64,000 nucleotides of DNA from Bacillota bacterium (lineage in GTDB: Bacteria; Bacillota; Clostridia; Tissierellales; Sedimentibacteraceae). The stretch lies in contig JAEWJT010000011.1 of the NCBI GenBank assembly GCA_023386345.1, positions 1-64,000 on the forward strand, given 5' to 3'. Below the pieces are notes generated by a model, which was not told the DNA's origin, made no database searches, and saw only the letters and a list, made by a program, of their open reading frames with translations. Both the position numbers and the translations under genes were made by a program. Shown here piece by piece: positions 1 through 8,505 of the stretch; position 1 is the stretch's first letter, and each line of letters starts with the position of its first letter.

Positions 1-121
1 TATAGAAACAAATCCACAGTGCTTAATTAATTATAACGGAGTAATAATAATTACCCAACAAAAAGATTGGGAGAAAGGAAAAAATCCAACCACCCTCATA
101 AAGAGGATAATTGGATTATAC

Positions 122-892
122 GTGAAATGTGTGAAAAAAGTAATCGCAATACATACAAGCAGACGAAAAATGAATACTTACAGATTGCTGGTACAAATAC
201 AACAAGAGTTGGCCCAAAGTGATGTTGAAGTTGAAATACTTTCGCTTTATGACTTCAATATTCAAGAATGCTTAGGGTGTGAAAAATGTATTATTCAAGA
301 TGACTGCGCACACGATGATGATGTGGAATTGCTTATAGACAAAATGAAGGCGGCAGATGGAATAATTCTCAGCTCACCGGTTTATTTACAGCAGGTCTGC
401 GGAAAGTTAAAAAATTTTATCGATCGAACATGCGAGTGGTATCATCGCCCAGTGTTGTATGGAAAGCCTGTCCTTTGTGTAGCGACAACAAAGGGCTCTG
501 GATTAAAATCTACACTTTCCTATCTTAGAAGTGTTGCGGTACAGTGGGGAGCAATGCCAATAGGCAGTATTGGAAGAACGATTCGGAGCATTAATTATCC
601 AGTAACGGAAAATGAATTATCAGGATTTATAAAACTTTTACAAAAACCTCAAAGCTATAGACCTACACTGAACAGTCTTATAAATTTTGAGATTCAAAAG
701 GCATTGGCAAAGTATTTGAATGGACTTGATGCGCGTTACTGGATTGAGAGAGGTTGGGACAAAAAGCCATACTACTTTCAGTGCAATCTCAATGGATTAA
801 AATGTATTGTTTCTTCAATGTTTGGAGTCGTTCTTCAACAAGGGATGGCTCGTGGACGAAAACTATCCGAAAATAAAGAAAAGCAACGATAA
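122..892 (+). CDS. Flavodoxin-fold NADPH-dependent FMN reductase (iron-sulfur flavoprotein type)
   Basis: This 256-residue protein looks like a member of the FMN_red/iron-sulfur flavoprotein family, which binds FMN in a flavodoxin fold and moves electrons in the cytoplasm. An N-terminal beta strand and phosphate-loop-like segment (VIAIHTSRRKMNTYRLL) is followed by a cysteine cluster (CLGCEKCIIQDDC, about residues 50-62) and the family motif SSPVYLQQVCGKLKNFIDR (about residues 80-100). The compact cysteine cluster resembles the iron-sulfur site of archaeal and clostridial flavoproteins. The C-terminal third is less conserved. The start is a GTG; a second GTG three codons later is also possible, since the nearest purine-rich site (AGAGGA) lies some distance upstream. 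The physiological electron acceptor cannot be told from sequence. Confidence 0.8.
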   Translation: MKCVKKVIAIHTSRRKMNTYRLLVQIQQELAQSDVEVEILSLYDFNIQECLGCEKCIIQDDCAHDDDVELLIDKMKAADGIILSSPVYLQQVCGKLKNFIDRTCEWYHRPVLYGKPVLCVATTKGSGLKSTLSYLRSVAVQWGAMPIGSIGRTIRSINYPVTENELSGFIKLLQKPQSYRPTLNSLINFEIQKALAKYLNGLDARYWIERGWDKKPYYFQCNLNGLKCIVSSMFGVVLQQGMARGRKLSENKEKQR

Positions 893-1003
893 TCAGTCGC
901 GTTACAAAATTTATAAATTGTTTTATAACAGAGGAGCCATTAAATAAAATAAAAAAATAAACAAATTAGAACCTTCATATAATAATATTGGGAGGTGTAT
1001 TTT

Positions 1004-1477
1004 ATGATGAAAAAAATAAATTGGTTTCAACTTATCGTAATTATACTTATTACTCAGCTTGCAGGTTTGCTTAGCAACGTATTTTCCGGAAACATAGGGG
1101 AAATCTACACATCATTTACAAAACCACCGTTATCGCCGCCGCAATGGTTGTTTGGAGTCGTTTGGCCAGTACTTTATCTTTTGATGGGTATAGCAGTATA
1201 TCTAATTTACCAAACACCGCAAACACCTGAGCGTAAAAAAGCAACCACTTTATATTGGATACAGCTGCTTGTCAATTTTCTCTGGCCAATTGTATTTTTC
1301 CGCTTTGAGTGGTATTGGGTATCTGTGGCAATAATTCTTTTATTAGATGTTTTGGTTTTAATTACTACAGTATGGTTTTATAGGATAAAAAAAGAGGCTG
1401 GATACCTTATGGTTCCTTATCTGCTTTGGATTTTGTTTGCCACATATTTAAATATCGGAATTGCAGTGTTGAACTAA
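1004..1477 (+). CDS. TspO/MBR family membrane protein
   Basis: This 157-residue protein has five hydrophobic segments and the tryptophan- and proline-rich loops of the TspO/peripheral benzodiazepine receptor family. The sequences FTKPPLSPPQWLFGVVWPVL and later LVNFLWPIVFFRFEWYWV are diagnostic. Family members bind tetrapyrroles and are linked to porphyrin or stress handling; the role here is not known. The ATG at 1004 is preferred because GGAGGTG at 991-997 gives proper spacing; an upstream GTG lies inside that ribosome site. It appears monocistronic, with a hairpin just after the stop codon. Confidence 0.87.
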   Translation: MMKKINWFQLIVIILITQLAGLLSNVFSGNIGEIYTSFTKPPLSPPQWLFGVVWPVLYLLMGIAVYLIYQTPQTPERKKATTLYWIQLLVNFLWPIVFFRFEWYWVSVAIILLLDVLVLITTVWFYRIKKEAGYLMVPYLLWILFATYLNIGIAVLN

Positions 1478-1483
1478 TGAAAA

Positions 1484-1516
1484 AAGGCACACTACGTCAG
1501 TCGCGTAGGGTGCCTT
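1484..1516 (+). terminator. Hairpin terminator after TspO gene
   Basis: The arms AAGGCAC-CTACG and CGTAG-GTGCCTT pair around a 7-base loop with one mismatch, starting seven bases after the stop codon. The following run is T-rich but interrupted, so termination may be partial. Confidence 0.6.
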
Positions 1517-1675
1517 GCTTATTGTTGCCTTTATTTTTTTCATACATCGTTATGCTGGACTTTAATTCAATGTTAAATTTATCCTTGTAAACGGTGACTT
1601 TTTCAAGACTTTTCTTATGCAACTCTCAAACCTCATATAATTTTTATTATTTCATAGAAAAATATCAATTAAAAT

Positions 1676-1704
1676 TTGACAAAAAAGTAATATCAAGCTA
1701 TAAT
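1676..1704 (+). promoter_or_regulatory. Sigma-A-type promoter for the chemoreceptor fusion
   Basis: TTGACA (1676-1681) and TATAAT (1699-1704) are both perfect consensus boxes with a 17-base spacer. The start codon of the next gene is 65 bases further on. Confidence 0.8.
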
Positions 1705-1768
1705 GAAATTAGTAAGAATATATATTTTTTTGTAAATTAATGATAAAATTTCCGCGGAGGGTTAATTT

Positions 1769-4201
1769 ATGTTTAAGATACTAAAGAAAGCTAATTCACA
1801 CAGTAAAAACGTTTCCCAAAACACAAATCAGGTAGCTGAATCTAATAGGATAGCCTTGGTAAAGCAAAATGAAAATAATATTATTGATAAATTAAACAGA
1901 AGAATTCTAGAAACAGAAAATCAAACAAATAGCTTGACAAGTATAATTGAGGCAATAGCTAAAAAGGTCGAACAACAAATTGGTTTAACTGGTAATGTTG
2001 TTGGTGAAATAAGCAATTACTCTGCTATGGTTGAGGAAATACAGGCTAGTTCTACGGCTTCCTCTGATACTGCTATGAACATATTAAAAGTAATCAATAA
2101 TGGAAATGAAGCAGTTAACAGTACTATTGAAGCTATGAAAGACATTGATGTTTCTGTTGCATCAGTTATGAAAGAAATTGATGAATTAAAAAATATGTCA
2201 TCAAAAATTGTTAGCATAATAAGTATTATTAGAGATTTAGCAAACCAAACAAACCTATTATCTTTAAATGCGTCTATTGAAGCAGCAAGAGCTGGAGAAG
2301 CAGGCAGGGGATTTGCAGTTGTGGCAACTGAAGTAAAAGATTTAGCTAATAGAAGTTTGAAATCAGCCGACGATATATCATTAATTATTAATAATATTAA
2401 TGACAGAATTAAAGAAACCGTTAATGCAATGAATAAAAGCAATTCTAAAGTAAACGAAGGAACACTTATAGCACAGAAAACTAATGATTCTTTCGTTGAA
2501 ATTGAAGAAGCTATAAAAGAAATGATTAATGTTACAAGAGAAATTAATACTTCAATTATATCACAAACTCATAGTTTGGAAAGAATTGTAGCTTCTTCAG
2601 ATAATATGTTTATTGCTTCTGAAAATGCTATGTCAATGGTTGAAAATGCCCTTATGAATACTCAATTCACTAAAGCAGCTTTAACAGAATTATTAAAAGT
2701 AGCTAATTTGCTTAAAAGTACAACACGCGTGAATAATGATCTAAAACAAAACGATTACATCGATACTAAGTTAAAATTCTCCATTGCAGGTGCAATAAGC
2801 ACATTAGATCCGGCTACTACTGTTGATATGGAAACCATGAGATTATTATCTAATATTCATGCAGGACTAGTGGCTGCCAGTGAGACAGGAGAAGTATTGC
2901 CTTCTATTGCTAAGAGCTGGAATATAGAAGATGATAACCTTACTTGGATATTTAATTTAAGAAACGATTGTTTTTTCCATAATGGTAAAAAAGTTAAAGC
3001 AAATGATGTAAAATACTCAATGGAAAGAATGTTGTCACCTAAGTTAAAATCACCAAATGCTTGGTTTATTAGTTATATTGACGGTGCTGAAGAATTTATG
3101 GCTGGAAAATCCAGAGAAGTTAGTGGTATAAAGATTTTAGGGGATTATAAAATATCGATAAAACTATCTTTCCCTTTCAATGGCTTTTTGTTTAATATTT
3201 CTACCAGTTGTTGCGCTGTTATGGATAGCGAAGAACTTAAAAAAGATAATTTTGTGGGATGCGGTGCATATATTATTGAAAGCTTTGAGAAAGATTTAAT
3301 AAAACTTAAAGCGCATAAGAACTTTATCTCCGGTACACCTTATTGCAATTCTGTAGAGATTGTTTGTGGCGGACAAAATAATTTGAAAAGATTTTTGGAA
3401 GGTGAGTATGATTACTATATCGTACAAAAAAAAGATGAAGTTGAGGAACTTAAACAAAATTCATTCAATAATATGAAAACATATAGTATGTTAGGCACAA
3501 ATTATGTTGGCTTTAAACTCAAAAATAATTCTTCAGTTTACACTAAAAAAGCAGTTAGACAAGCTATAAGTCATGCAATAAACAAAAAACGTATAGTTGA
3601 TGAAATAACTGGGGGTTTGGCTACGACTGCAAAATGTGTAATTCCTGAAAGTTTAATTGGCTCTGATCATATAATGGCATATGACTATAACGTCAATAAA
3701 GCAAAAGAAATTTTAAGGAAAGAAAATATTCATTTTACACAGCCGCTTAATGTAGTTACAACCGGAAAAGTAAATCCAGTATTTAAATATATTGAAGAAG
3801 ATCTTAAAAATATTGGTATAACGTGTAAATATCATACCATAGAGTCTGATAAATTCCGTTCTCTTGAAAGCCATAAGTATGATATGTTTTTCTATGGATG
3901 GTATGCGGATACATTAGATCCTTCAGCATTTATAGAACCATTATTTGCTCCAGACAGTACTAATAATATTACGGGTTATAATAATAGTGAGGTTATGGAT
4001 ATTCTTAACACAGCTAAGGCTACTGTAAATCCTATAAAAAGAATGGAATTATATAAGAAGATTCAAAGCATGATTCATGAAGATATCGCTATGATTCCAT
4101 TGTATCACCCAAATTGTGGAATTTGTTCTAAAGATAATGTTACAAATATTAAAATTTCACCGCTTGCTATGATAAAGTATGATAATATTCTGAAAGAATA
4201 G
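1769..4201 (+). CDS. Soluble methyl-accepting chemotaxis protein fused to a family 5 solute-binding domain
   Basis: This 810-residue protein joins two modules rarely seen in one chain. Residues about 50-310 form a long helical chemoreceptor signalling domain. Its hairpin tip (NQTNLLSLNASIEAARAG then GRGFAVVATEVKDLA, about residues 159-194) is the region that contacts CheA and CheW. Residues about 331-805 match the oligopeptide/dipeptide-binding (SBP_bac_5) family: STLDPATT, then LTWIFNLRNDCFFHNGKKVK and ANDVKYSMERM, and a late GWYADTLDPSAF. No signal peptide or transmembrane helix is visible, so both parts should be cytoplasmic, whereas SBP_bac_5 domains normally lie outside the membrane. I infer an intracellular chemoreceptor for a peptide or other metabolite. 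A consensus promoter lies upstream and a terminator downstream, so the gene stands alone. Ribosome site: GGAGGG. Confidence 0.85.
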   Translation: MFKILKKANSHSKNVSQNTNQVAESNRIALVKQNENNIIDKLNRRILETENQTNSLTSIIEAIAKKVEQQIGLTGNVVGEISNYSAMVEEIQASSTASSDTAMNILKVINNGNEAVNSTIEAMKDIDVSVASVMKEIDELKNMSSKIVSIISIIRDLANQTNLLSLNASIEAARAGEAGRGFAVVATEVKDLANRSLKSADDISLIINNINDRIKETVNAMNKSNSKVNEGTLIAQKTNDSFVEIEEAIKEMINVTREINTSIISQTHSLERIVASSDNMFIASENAMSMVENALMNTQFTKAALTELLKVANLLKSTTRVNNDLKQNDYIDTKLKFSIAGAISTLDPATTVDMETMRLLSNIHAGLVAASETGEVLPSIAKSWNIEDDNLTWIFNLRNDCFFHNGKKVKANDVKYSMERMLSPKLKSPNAWFISYIDGAEEFMAGKSREVSGIKILGDYKISIKLSFPFNGFLFNISTSCCAVMDSEELKKDNFVGCGAYIIESFEKDLIKLKAHKNFISGTPYCNSVEIVCGGQNNLKRFLEGEYDYYIVQKKDEVEELKQNSFNNMKTYSMLGTNYVGFKLKNNSSVYTKKAVRQAISHAINKKRIVDEITGGLATTAKCVIPESLIGSDHIMAYDYNVNKAKEILRKENIHFTQPLNVVTTGKVNPVFKYIEEDLKNIGITCKYHTIESDKFRSLESHKYDMFFYGWYADTLDPSAFIEPLFAPDSTNNITGYNNSEVMDILNTAKATVNPIKRMELYKKIQSMIHEDIAMIPLYHPNCGICSKDNVTNIKISPLAMIKYDNILKE

Positions 4202-4251
4202 TAGGTTTATATATATAATTAACGTACATAGACATAATTGTTATCAAAAAT

Positions 4252-4282
4252 AAAGCCTGTCCTATTATATAGGGCGGGCTTT
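4252..4282 (+). terminator. Rho-independent terminator after chemoreceptor fusion
   Basis: AAAGCCTGTCCTA pairs with TAGGGCGGGCTTT (two G-T or mismatch positions) around a short loop, about 50 bases after the stop codon. Confidence 0.75.
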
Positions 4283-4291
4283 AATAGTACC

Positions 4292-4350
4292 CCCACCAAT
4301 AAAATAATGTAACATAGTCATAGATTTTTGATGACTTACTGAATGGTGGG
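4292..4350 (+). other. Nested inverted repeat of unknown role
   Basis: The outer arms CCCACCA (4292-4298) and TGGTGGG (4344-4350) enclose inner arms GTCAT and ATGAC. It lies between the terminator and the AraC-type gene. It could be a structured RNA or a remnant of a small mobile repeat; nothing in the sequence decides. Confidence 0.3.
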
Positions 4351-4494
4351 TGATATAATATTATAAAAATTGTAATCTTTATAAACAGAATCCAAGCACA
4401 AATGTGCAATTTATATAATGTAAAAAAATTGAAACTGTAATCAAGTTTTGAAACATAAAATAAGATATAATATAACGACAGGGAGTGAACAAGA

Positions 4495-4854
4495 TTGTCT
4501 ATTAAAACAATTGAAAATATGGTAAATTGGGTTGAAGAAAATTTAGAAGAATGTCCAACTTTAGAAGAAATGTCCGATTTTGTAGGGTATTCACCTTGTT
4601 ATTGCTCTACTAAGTTCCACGAATATGTCGGTGTTTCATTCAAAGATTATATTCTTAAGCGACAACTAAGTATGGCAGCGATGGCATTACAGAAAACGAA
4701 GTATCGAATTATTGACATTGCTATACAATATGGGTTTTCATCACATGAAGCATTTACAAGGGCTTTTGTGCGTGTTTATGGTTATACACCCTTTCAATAT
4801 CGTAAATTGTTGCCAGAAATCTTAACTTTTAATAAAGCTCAAATAGACTTTTGA
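4495..4854 (+). CDS. AraC-family DNA-binding protein (HTH domain only)
   Basis: This 119-residue protein consists almost entirely of the double helix-turn-helix domain of AraC/XylS regulators. The first HTH covers TLEEMSDFVGYSPCYCSTKF (about residues 22-41). The second contains IAIQYGFSSHEAFTRAFVRV, followed by the hallmark YGYTPFQYRK. There is no effector-binding domain, so it may be a stand-alone MarA/SoxS-like activator or a truncated relative. The start is TTG at 4495 with AGGGAG about ten bases upstream. The methionine aminopeptidase gene begins 34 bases after its stop, so the two may be cotranscribed. Confidence 0.85.
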   Translation: MSIKTIENMVNWVEENLEECPTLEEMSDFVGYSPCYCSTKFHEYVGVSFKDYILKRQLSMAAMALQKTKYRIIDIAIQYGFSSHEAFTRAFVRVYGYTPFQYRKLLPEILTFNKAQIDF

Positions 4855-4888
4855 ACACCCCTATAGCAAATATAAAGGAGTGTTTTTA

Positions 4889-5764
4889 ATGTTAAAAAGA
4901 GTTGGACGAAATGATTTATGTTGGTGTGGAAGCGGAATTAAGTATAAAAAATGTCATGAGTCTTTTGACGAGAAGCTATCATGGTACAAAACCCAAGGTT
5001 TTATTATCCCACCCAGAAAAATTATTAAAAATCCAGAACAAATTATTGGGCTTAGAGAAAGTGGAAAAATCAATATAGCAGTTTTAGATTTCATATCTGA
5101 ACAGCTATATGTAGGCATGACAACAGAACAAATTAATCTTTTGATTTATGAAAAAACGGTGGCTTTGGGTGGAATTCCAGCAACATTAAATTTTGAAGGC
5201 TTCCCTAAAAGCGTATGTATATCAATTAATAATCAAGTATGCCATGGCATACCATCAAGTGATGTTTTGCTGAAAGATGGTGACATTGTAAATATTGATG
5301 TTTCTACAATATACAATGGATTTTTTTCAGATTCATCAAGAATGTTTTGTATCGGAAATGTAAGTCATGAAAAAAAGAAATTAGTGGATGTAGCTAAGGA
5401 ATGCGTTGAGTTAGGATTAGCACAAATAAAACCGTGGAGATTTTTAGGCGATATGGGGCAAGCTGTACATGAGCATGCTATAAGTAATGGGTACACGGTT
5501 GTACAGGAAATAGGCGGACACGGTATTGGTTTGCAATTCCATGAGGAACCATGGATAAGCTATGTTTCAAAAAAAGGAACAGAAATGCTTTTAGTCCCGG
5601 GCATGGTATTTACTATTGAACCAATGCTTAACATGGGAACTGATGAAATTTTTGTAGATGATAATGATGGCTGGACAGTTTATACGGCAGACGGGATGCC
5701 ATCAGCACAATGGGAAGTTATGGTTTTAGTTACTAATGATGGCTATGAGATATTAGCCTATTAG
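4889..5764 (+). CDS. map: Type I methionine aminopeptidase with N-terminal SEC-C zinc motif
   Basis: The enzyme removes the initiator methionine from nascent proteins using two metal ions. The N-terminus is a SEC-C zinc-binding motif (CWCGSGIKYKKCH, about residues 11-23), as in the longer methionine aminopeptidases of Firmicutes. The catalytic domain follows, with metal-ligand motifs NIDVSTIYNGFFSDSS (two Asp), GGHGIGLQFHEEP (His) and FTIEPM (Glu), ending with VMVLVTNDGYEIL. At 291 residues it fits the SEC-C-bearing subfamily. ATG at 4889 is chosen because AAAGGAG (4874-4880) is spaced correctly for it, while the earlier GTG overlaps that site. SEC-C motifs are associated with SecA/ribosome-linked proteins, which fits action at the tunnel exit. 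It is probably an accessory copy, since the essential map gene normally sits in a ribosomal-protein operon. Confidence 0.93.
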   Translation: MLKRVGRNDLCWCGSGIKYKKCHESFDEKLSWYKTQGFIIPPRKIIKNPEQIIGLRESGKINIAVLDFISEQLYVGMTTEQINLLIYEKTVALGGIPATLNFEGFPKSVCISINNQVCHGIPSSDVLLKDGDIVNIDVSTIYNGFFSDSSRMFCIGNVSHEKKKLVDVAKECVELGLAQIKPWRFLGDMGQAVHEHAISNGYTVVQEIGGHGIGLQFHEEPWISYVSKKGTEMLLVPGMVFTIEPMLNMGTDEIFVDDNDGWTVYTADGMPSAQWEVMVLVTNDGYEILAY

Positions 5765-5886
5765 TGTCACCAAATCGGCGATACATTCAAGAACATAAAA
5801 TAAAGCACAGCAGAAATTTATAAAGGGTAGTTTGCATGTCATTCAAATGATAAAAACATACTGACATAAATATTAGGAGGTTAATT

Positions 5887-6459
5887 ATGATTTATAGAAA
5901 TGCCACGATTGAAGATATACCTGCTTTAATAGAATTGCAAAAGAAATATCATATTGCAACTATTAATGAGGAAGATAAACCAGATGGGTTTGTTACGACT
6001 TTATTTACGGAGGAACAGTTTAAGGAGTTAATTGAAAAAGAAAATGGAATAGCGGTAAGTTGTGATGCTGAGAAAATAATTGCTTACCTTATGGCGGCAT
6101 CTTGGGAATATTGGTCTAAATGGCCACTTTTTCAGCATATGATTAATGACTTGAACAATACGGAATATATGAATCAGATACTATCTGTTGAGAATTCCTA
6201 TCAGTATGGACCTGTATGTATTCAAAAGGATTATCGAGGAACTGAGGTACTCAGTGAAATATTTGATTTTTCTAGAATACAAATGAAAGAAAGATACCCA
6301 ATACTTATAACCTTTATTAATCATATCAATAAAAGATCATACAATGCTCATACGAAAAAACTTGGACTAGACGTGATTAAAAGTTTTGTGTTTAATAACA
6401 ATACTTACTATGAGTTAGCTTATGACACATTAAAAGCATTAGAGAAGAAAAACAAATAG
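5887..6459 (+). CDS. GNAT-family N-acetyltransferase
   Basis: This 190-residue protein begins with the GNAT pattern MIYRNATIEDIPALIELQKK. It has a central strand-loop VENSYQYGPVCIQKDYRG, equivalent to the acetyl-CoA-binding strand and loop A, and a C-terminal AHTKKLGLDVIKSFVFNNNTYYELAY. The usual Q/RxxGxG/A loop is degenerate (KDYRGTEVLSEI), so catalytic activity is plausible but not assured. A strong AGGAGG site precedes ATG 5887. The substrate is unknown, and neighbours give no clue. Confidence 0.75.
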   Translation: MIYRNATIEDIPALIELQKKYHIATINEEDKPDGFVTTLFTEEQFKELIEKENGIAVSCDAEKIIAYLMAASWEYWSKWPLFQHMINDLNNTEYMNQILSVENSYQYGPVCIQKDYRGTEVLSEIFDFSRIQMKERYPILITFINHINKRSYNAHTKKLGLDVIKSFVFNNNTYYELAYDTLKALEKKNK

Positions 6460-6592
6460 ATTATGTGTACAAGTAATAAAACATGAAAAAAGCGCTGCTA
6501 GGGAAATAAAACTCCAAGTATCTTATTATATAAAATAAGGAATAAATAATTTAGAAGTAAGCTTTTAATGTGTTAATTCTCGTCAGAACAAA

Positions 6593-6611
6593 CCACCGGC
6601 TCAGCCGGTGG
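6593..6611. repeat. Perfect 8-bp GC-rich hairpin resembling an IS200/IS605 end
   Basis: CCACCGGC and GCCGGTGG flank a three-base TCA loop, a GC-rich island in AT-rich DNA. Sub-terminal hairpins of this form occur at the ends of IS200/IS605-family elements, but no transposase remnant is next to it. It may also serve as a terminator for the converging flanking genes, although no T-run is present. Confidence 0.4.
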
Positions 6612-6654
6612 CAATGATTCATACCTAATGCAAATATTGAAAAATTAAACGCAT

Positions 6655-7338
6655 CTAACAGGATGGAAACCATCCTATTTTTGCATATGGAATTGTGAAT
6701 TCAACAATACCTGTTGAGTATGGCGCTATATCATATTGTTGATAGTAAATGGTTATTCCGTTAGGTGACATGTAAAAACTGCTGGAATTAAAATTTCCTA
6801 TAATTAGGTCTTTGTAGTTATCAAAGTAAATTTGGGGATTTTCTCTTAAATTTTCTTCTGCTTGTGCGATAATTTCCTGTGTAATCATATATGTGTAGTC
6901 TGTATAAGATTTAAAGAAATAATGAAGATAAATATCTTCCCCTGTGCATAATTCCCAAGTGTTTGAAGTTCTTATGGTGTTTCCGTGTGCCCCTCCTGTG
7001 AATTCATATTCGTTAATATAAAGGCTTAAAAAACAGTTGTCATTATAAGTTATTGTATACTCCATATAAGCTTCATAATCATGAAAAGGATAATTGTTTT
7101 TCAATGAATCCTCATATGTACTTATTGCCTGATTGTAAAGTGTGTTTGTAGCATATTCAATGTATTCATCAACTTGCATGCTAATTTGATTATTTATTAT
7201 TTCTCCTGCACGTGGATTATTATAAGTAGTTATTATTGGATATTTAATAGTAAGTGTCAGTATTTTTATGTTATCATATTTAAGTCTGCAATTAATTTCT
7301 TGCATATTGATAATAGCAAAGCATCTCGGTTTCCCCAT
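6655..7338 (-). CDS. DUF4163/DUF3298 (RsiV-like) domain protein
   Basis: This 227-residue protein matches the DUF4163 plus DUF3298 arrangement found in the extracytoplasmic part of anti-sigma factor RsiV and in many small Firmicute proteins. Residues about 20-110 carry the first half, with NEYEFTGGAHGNT as the conserved turn. The C-terminal half has SPNGITIYYQQYDIAPYSTG, diagnostic of DUF3298. Unlike RsiV it has no transmembrane helix, and no signal peptide is seen, so it is likely cytoplasmic. GGAGGT precedes the start. Its function is not established. Confidence 0.75.
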   Translation of the reverse strand: MGKPRCFAIINMQEINCRLKYDNIKILTLTIKYPIITTYNNPRAGEIINNQISMQVDEYIEYATNTLYNQAISTYEDSLKNNYPFHDYEAYMEYTITYNDNCFLSLYINEYEFTGGAHGNTIRTSNTWELCTGEDIYLHYFFKSYTDYTYMITQEIIAQAEENLRENPQIYFDNYKDLIIGNFNSSSFYMSPNGITIYYQQYDIAPYSTGIVEFTIPYAKIGWFPSC

Positions 7339-7492
7339 TTATACCTCCCGTATAATATAGTTAATAGCTTATAACCATCATATGCTCAAATTTTAAAGAT
7401 GCTATTCTATCTTTATAACTATTCACATTAGTTGGAAAAACCATTTCTAAGCATTAAAATAAGGGGTAGAACGATAGATTTTTTATGTCAAC

Positions 7493-7526
7493 AAAACTGC
7501 CGCTGGTAATCCCAACGGCAGTTTTT
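7493..7526 (-). terminator. Terminator after the FadR-type regulator
   Basis: The arms AAAACTGCCG and CGGCAGTTTT pair around a 14-base loop. The hairpin lies just past the stop codon of the minus-strand regulator and can act in both directions. Confidence 0.7.
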
Positions 7527-7552
7527 GACTAAATCATATCAATAACAAGTGT

Positions 7553-8263
7553 TTAAATTTCGTATATCTCTCTAGAACCGGAGATAGAGGCAGAGATTGC
7601 TTTCTCTACTGATGCCAAAGCCCTAGCTTTATCATGGTTTTTTAGTGCCTTTAAGATTTCCTTTGCACTGTTGCAAACAACTTCATTTCCATATTTTTCG
7701 ATGAACCTTATCCAAAGGTGGGTAACGGGAATGCGGAAAGAACGATAGATTAAGGGAAGCAAAGTATTTTGACTGGTCATGGCAATTTCATGATAAAAAG
7801 AGAATGCGGTATCAGCGGCTTTTTCGCTATTATCGTTTAGCTGTTGCATCTTATCTAAATAACTTTCCAGAGAGGCAATATCCTCATCTGAGTGTCGTTC
7901 CACAGACAATTCTACTGCTAGTTTATCCACAATCATCTTAATTTCTAAGATAGAACGAATTTCATCCCGACGTAGATGTCCTCCATTGTAATTCATAATC
8001 GAGAGAAGTGTTTCTACTGTACCATAGCGACGGTAATCTGTTACAAATACTCCGGAACGGGGTTTTACCTTTAAAAATCCTTTCCTAGAAAGTTCAGCAA
8101 TTCCACTGTTTACCACAGCACGACTGACCTGCATCTGCTCAGCTAGTATGCGTTCGGGTGGAAGCTTTTCACCAATCTTCAGTTTTCCGGAAAGAATCAT
8201 AGTTTCTAATTCCCTAACAAAAAGTTCTTTTAATGTAGGGGCTTTTAATTTTGTAAAGTCCAT
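7553..8263 (-). CDS. FadR/GntR-family transcriptional regulator
   Basis: This 236-residue protein has the winged-helix domain of GntR regulators at residues about 10-75 (KIGEKLPPERILAEQMQVSR, then RKGFLKVKPRSGVFV). A helical FCD ligand domain follows, with acidic and histidine residues (EIKMIVDKLAVELSVERH, then FHEIAMTS-type FYHEIAMTSQN) that in this family bind a metal and a small carboxylic acid. It is divergent from the membrane protein/HypB operon. Two palindromic sites of the FadR type (CTGGT-n3-ACCAG) lie in the shared 242-base intergenic region, so it probably represses that operon and perhaps itself. The inducer is unknown. Confidence 0.88.
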   Translation of the reverse strand: MDFTKLKAPTLKELFVRELETMILSGKLKIGEKLPPERILAEQMQVSRAVVNSGIAELSRKGFLKVKPRSGVFVTDYRRYGTVETLLSIMNYNGGHLRRDEIRSILEIKMIVDKLAVELSVERHSDEDIASLESYLDKMQQLNDNSEKAADTAFSFYHEIAMTSQNTLLPLIYRSFRIPVTHLWIRFIEKYGNEVVCNSAKEILKALKNHDKARALASVEKAISASISGSREIYEI

Positions 8264-8300
8264 TTATATTCCTTTCTAAAATCCGATATCATTCTCAAAA

Positions 8301-8313
8301 CTGGTATAATCAG
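8301..8313. promoter_or_regulatory. FadR-type operator, regulator-proximal copy
   Basis: CTGGTATAATCAG is one base away from a perfect CTG-n7-CAG palindrome and matches the second site at 8457. It lies 38 bases upstream of the regulator start, which suggests autoregulation. Confidence 0.55.
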
Positions 8314-8409
8314 ATATTAAAAAAATATCACAATATGCAATAAAAATCAATAGAATATTCCTAAATAAATTAATTTATTATATAAATTTACAAAAAGATT
8401 GATAAATAC

Positions 8410-8438
8410 TTGACAATTTGTGAGAAATTTTATAGAAT
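8410..8438 (+). promoter_or_regulatory. Promoter of the membrane protein/hypB/oxidoreductase/hypA operon
   Basis: TTGACA (8410-8415) and TAGAAT (8433-8438) are separated by 17 bases. Transcription would start near 8445. Confidence 0.75.
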
Positions 8439-8456
8439 AAAAATATAATTGCACTA

Positions 8457-8469
8457 CTGGTATGACCAG
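8457..8469. promoter_or_regulatory. FadR-type operator overlapping the transcription start region
   Basis: CTGGTATGACCAG is a perfect palindrome of the TGGT-n3-ACCA class bound by FadR-family regulators. It sits about 12 bases after the predicted start point, a classic position for repression. Confidence 0.65.
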
Positions 8470-8505
8470 AATAAAAAATATATTTCCTAAAAGGAGGAAA
8501 AAATA

